A DNA stretch of 8,207 nt from NCBI GenBank assembly GCA_003242255.1, contig QGUT01000066.1, positions 1 through 8,207 on the forward strand, read 5' to 3'. The stretch is from Bacillota bacterium (GTDB taxonomy: Bacteria; Bacillota; Thermosediminibacteria; Thermosediminibacterales; Thermosediminibacteraceae). The notes under the pieces are model-generated. The model was given only the letters and a program-made list of their open reading frames with translations, did not search any database and was not told the origin of the DNA. Both the position numbers and the translations under genes were made by a program. Below are positions 6,382 through 8,207 of the stretch, in pieces (the stretch's first letter is position 1; every line of letters starts with the position of its first letter).

Positions 6382-7308
6382 CCAAAGACAGCAACGAGAG
6401 ATGCTTACGGTAAAGCCCTTGCAGAATTGGGCGAAGAGATAAAAGACATAGTAGTATTGGATGCCGACCTTTCGAAATCCACCAAGACCAGCGTATTTGC
6501 CAAAAAATTTCCCGAGCGGTTTTTCAACATGGGCATTGCGGAACAGAACCTGATGGCTACCGCGGCGGGCTTAGCTACCTGCGGCAAGATACCCTTTGCC
6601 AGCACCTTTGCCGTGTTCGCCACCGGCAGGGCCTTCGACCAGGTGAGGAATTCCATCTGCTACCCCAAACTTAACGTTAAAATAGCAGCGACCCACGCCG
6701 GCATTACCGTAGGAGAAGACGGGGCCACCCATCAATCCATCGAAGACCTGGCTCTTATGAGGGCGCTTCCCAACATGACGGTGATCTGCCCTGCCGACGA
6801 AGTGGAGACGAGAAAGGCCGTCAGGGCCGCGGTTGAGATCAAGGGACCCGTGTACCTGCGGCTGGGCCGCCATCCGGTAGAAACTATTTTCGATGAGAGT
6901 TACGAATTCGTGCCCGGCAAAGGGGTAATCCTGAGAGAGGGGAAGGATGTAGCGCTCATAGCGACGGGGGTCATGGTAGCTGAAGCCTTGAGAGCTGCCG
7001 AACTCCTGGCCAAAGACGGCATCGAAGCTATGGTCGTTAACATCCACACCATAAAGCCGATAGACGAAGAGATAATCCTGAAAGCCGCCGAATGCGGAGC
7101 CATCGTCACCGCCGAAGAGCACTCGATAATCGGCGGTTTAGGAAGTGCGGTGGCTGAAGTGCTCGTAGAGAAAAAGCCGGTGCCGATGAAGAGAATAGGC
7201 GTAAGAGATGTGTTCGGACAGTCCGGAAAGCCCGAAGAGCTTATGAAGGAATACGGCCTTACTGCGGATGATATCGCGGGGGCAGCGAAATCGTTGCTGA
7301 AGCGATAA
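6379..7308 (+). CDS. Transketolase, C-terminal (pyrimidine-binding) subunit
   Basis: The partner of the preceding subunit, 309 residues starting MPKTATRDAYGKAL. It carries the Pyr domain and the C-terminal domain of transketolase. Visible features are LDADLSKSTKT (27-37), the catalytic-glutamate block FFNMGIAEQN (48-57, with E55 expected to activate the thiamine ring), TFAVFATGRAFDQVRNSI (76-93) and THAGITVGEDGATHQ (105-119). Further on are the surface-strand block PVYLRLGR, VNIHTIKPID in the C-terminal domain, AEEHSIIGGLGSAV, and GVRDVFGQSGKPEEL (from 274). The E1-beta subunits of 2-oxo acid dehydrogenases and the Pyr/C-terminal half of DXP synthase share this fold, but pairing with a transketolase N-terminal subunit decides the call. 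Nothing is missing or frameshifted. A strong terminator lies 60 nt downstream. Confidence 0.95.
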   Translation: MPKTATRDAYGKALAELGEEIKDIVVLDADLSKSTKTSVFAKKFPERFFNMGIAEQNLMATAAGLATCGKIPFASTFAVFATGRAFDQVRNSICYPKLNVKIAATHAGITVGEDGATHQSIEDLALMRALPNMTVICPADEVETRKAVRAAVEIKGPVYLRLGRHPVETIFDESYEFVPGKGVILREGKDVALIATGVMVAEALRAAELLAKDGIEAMVVNIHTIKPIDEEIILKAAECGAIVTAEEHSIIGGLGSAVAEVLVEKKPVPMKRIGVRDVFGQSGKPEELMKEYGLTADDIAGAAKSLLKR

Positions 7309-7360
7309 TTTAGCCGCTTTTATTTCAGCTCTGGATTAAGAGTCAAAAAAAGTCCGATAT

Positions 7361-7383
7361 GTAATGGAAAAAGAGCCCATTAC
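7361..7383 (+). promoter_or_regulatory. Possible alternative stem overlapping the terminator
   Basis: GTAATGG (7361-7367) is a perfect complement of CCATTAC (7377-7383). The second arm takes the last two bases of the terminator's 5' arm and its whole loop. Formed alone, this 7-bp stem would compete with the terminator; if only GTAAT pairs with the loop ATTAC, the result would be an H-type pseudoknot. The pairing is seen in the sequence; any role is inference and chance is possible. Confidence 0.35.
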
Positions 7384-7394
7384 GGGCTCTTTTT
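7368..7394 (+). terminator. Intrinsic terminator after the transketolase genes
   Basis: AGAGCCC (7372-7378) pairs with GGGCTCT (7384-7390) around the 5-nt loop ATTAC. Four A-U pairs extend the stem (7368-7371 with 7391-7394), so the T-run is both the lower stem and the U-tract. This is a strong rho-independent terminator on the + strand. Because of the flanking A-run it could also work in the opposite direction, but I see no gene on the minus strand that would need it. Confidence 0.9.
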
Positions 7395-7474
7395 GTGTAC
7401 TCCGAATATCCATTTAAATGCCACCAATGTGAAATGATTAAAATTTTCCCCATATAAACCGGAATTATTTGTTT

Positions 7475-7503
7475 CTTATTCAAGGGTGTTGGCATGTTAT
7501 AAT
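7475..7503 (+). promoter_or_regulatory. Extended -10 promoter of the PRD regulator gene
   Basis: A consensus -10 box TATAAT (7498-7503) is preceded by TG at the extended position (TGTTATAAT). No good -35 box is present at 16-18 nt; CTTATT (7475-7480) is the 17-nt candidate. Transcription would start near 7510, giving a leader of about 89 nt before the ATG at 7599. The weak -35 region would fit a promoter helped by an activator, but that is inference. Confidence 0.68.
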
Positions 7504-7539
7504 CAAGTAAAATAATAAAAGATTTTTCGCATACTAAAC

Positions 7540-7565
7540 TTTTCCTACAACTCTCGTGAGGAAAA
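7540..7565 (+). repeat. Inverted repeat in the regulator leader
   Basis: TTTTCCT (7540-7546) and AGGAAAA (7559-7565) form perfect 7-bp arms around a 12-nt loop. It lies about 30 nt downstream of the predicted transcription start and 33 nt before the start codon, so it could be an operator or a leader hairpin. It has no T-run after it and is not a terminator. An arm this short could be chance. Confidence 0.35.
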
Positions 7566-7598
7566 TAACTGGATTAATTAAAAAGGTGAGATCGTCAC

Positions 7599-8207
7599 AT
7601 GGATATGGAAGTGCGATGGAGGGAGATCCTGAAAATACTAATCAAAAGCAAGGGACCCCTTACGACAGAAGATATCGCTAGAAAATTAAAAGTTTCTTCC
7701 AGGACGATACGCAATGATCTTGACAAGATCCAGGAATTTCTTGTCCCTTTCGGTGTGCGAGTAGTGAAAAAACCAAGGACGGGAGTTTACATCGAAGGTG
7801 CAAGTGAAAAAAAAGCTGAACTGCTGGACCGAATTTCTCAGTCAGATTCTTTTTATGTTGAGCCTTACAGCCAACAAGAAAGGGAAAAGTATATAATATG
7901 GAAATTGTTGCAGGCAGAAAAAAATTTGACTACCCAGCAGTTGGCCGATGAACTTTATGTCAGCAAAGCGACCATATACAAAGACCTGGACTACGTGGAA
8001 AAATGGCTTGCACGGCACGGTTTGAAACTTGTCCGCAAACCCAATTACGGCGTTGAGATAGCTGGAAGTGAAGAAAATTTTAGAAAAGCTATTTCGGATT
8101 TTCTTGTGAATAACGGGGCAGTGGATGAGTTGAAAGAATTGGTCCAGAATCCTCTCATCCATCCGCTGGACAGGAGGCTGAACCCGGACATTTTTGCGCA
8201 ATTGGTG
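7599..8207 (+). CDS. PRD-type (MtlR/LicR/BglG-like) transcriptional regulator, N-terminal part
   Basis: The frame from ATG 7599 stays open to the window end, giving 203 residues of a longer protein. AAGGTGA (7583-7589) lies 9 nt before this ATG; ATG 7605 would be 15 nt away and is less likely. Residues about 7-67 form a winged HTH_11-type domain, with recognition stretch VSSRTIRNDL (32-41) and wing KPRTGVYIEG (58-67). Residues about 95-156 form a second winged HTH of the Mga/HTH type, with VSKATIYKDL (121-130) and KPNYGVEIAG (147-156). The stretch after about residue 160 (LIHPLDRRLNPDIFAQLV at the cut end) looks like the start of the first PTS regulatory domain. Such proteins are normally 600-700 residues with two PRDs and EIIB/EIIA-like domains, and activate sugar PTS operons under phosphorylation control. 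The target sugar cannot be told here. The gene is AT-richer than its left-hand neighbours and is separated from them by a terminator, so it probably belongs to the next operon. Confidence 0.9.
   Translation, partial: MDMEVRWREILKILIKSKGPLTTEDIARKLKVSSRTIRNDLDKIQEFLVPFGVRVVKKPRTGVYIEGASEKKAELLDRISQSDSFYVEPYSQQEREKYIIWKLLQAEKNLTTQQLADELYVSKATIYKDLDYVEKWLARHGLKLVRKPNYGVEIAGSEENFRKAISDFLVNNGAVDELKELVQNPLIHPLDRRLNPDIFAQLV

Noticed and set aside
5510..7308. A frameshifted single transketolase gene rather than two subunits
   Set aside because: Each half has its own start and ribosome site, a 47-nt spacer lies between them, and both have the usual lengths of the known split subunits.
7842..8201. A minus-strand open frame of 119 codons near the window end
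   Set aside because: The + strand frame from 7599 to the window end encodes a clear two-HTH regulator, so this is its shadow.

Overview
The window looks like chromosome from a low-to-mid-GC Gram-positive anaerobe of the class Clostridia, probably a thermophile of the Thermosediminibacter/Thermoanaerobacter type. This is an inference. It rests on UUG starts with strong Shine-Dalgarno sequences, a transketolase split into two genes, and the order prfB - exported protein - DUF5693 protein - csaB - tagA - YitT protein, which I recall from such genomes. All genes supported here lie on the + strand. No RNA genes, CRISPR arrays, insertion sequences or phage genes were seen.

Layout. (1) Bases 2-232 are the 3' end of prfB (release factor 2), closed by a hairpin terminator whose 5' arm contains the prfB stop codon. 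(2) Bases 346-798 encode a small conserved exported protein of unknown function with a TTG start. (3) A good extended -10 sigma-A-type promoter (801-829) precedes a tight envelope operon: a DUF5693 membrane protein (860-2794), CsaB polysaccharide pyruvyl transferase (2787-3878, overlapping by 8 nt), TagA/WecG-type GT26 glycosyltransferase (3882-4622) and a YitT-family membrane protein (4627-5487). (4) With only about 22 nt between them and no terminator, the transketolase N-terminal and C-terminal half genes follow (5510-6331 and 6379-7308), ending at a strong intrinsic terminator (7368-7394). (5) After an AT-rich intergenic region with its own extended -10 promoter, a two-HTH PRD/MtlR-LicR-type regulator begins at 7599 and runs off the window.

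How the genes fit together. TagA would make the ManNAc-GlcNAc-PP-undecaprenyl intermediate of a secondary cell wall polymer. CsaB would add pyruvate ketals to such a polymer, the decoration that SLH-domain S-layer proteins bind. The DUF5693 protein, with one large probably extracytoplasmic domain and a multi-helix C-terminal membrane domain, is translationally coupled to CsaB and is the best candidate for an uncharacterised step in that pathway. The transketolase pair serves the non-oxidative pentose phosphate pathway and may simply be co-transcribed. The last gene probably opens a separate, lower-GC sugar-PTS region.

Most of the window is ordinary conserved chromosome. The points most worth a second look are the DUF5693 protein and its exported neighbour, a possible alternative RNA fold at the terminator after the transketolase genes, and the prfB stop codon sitting inside its own terminator stem.
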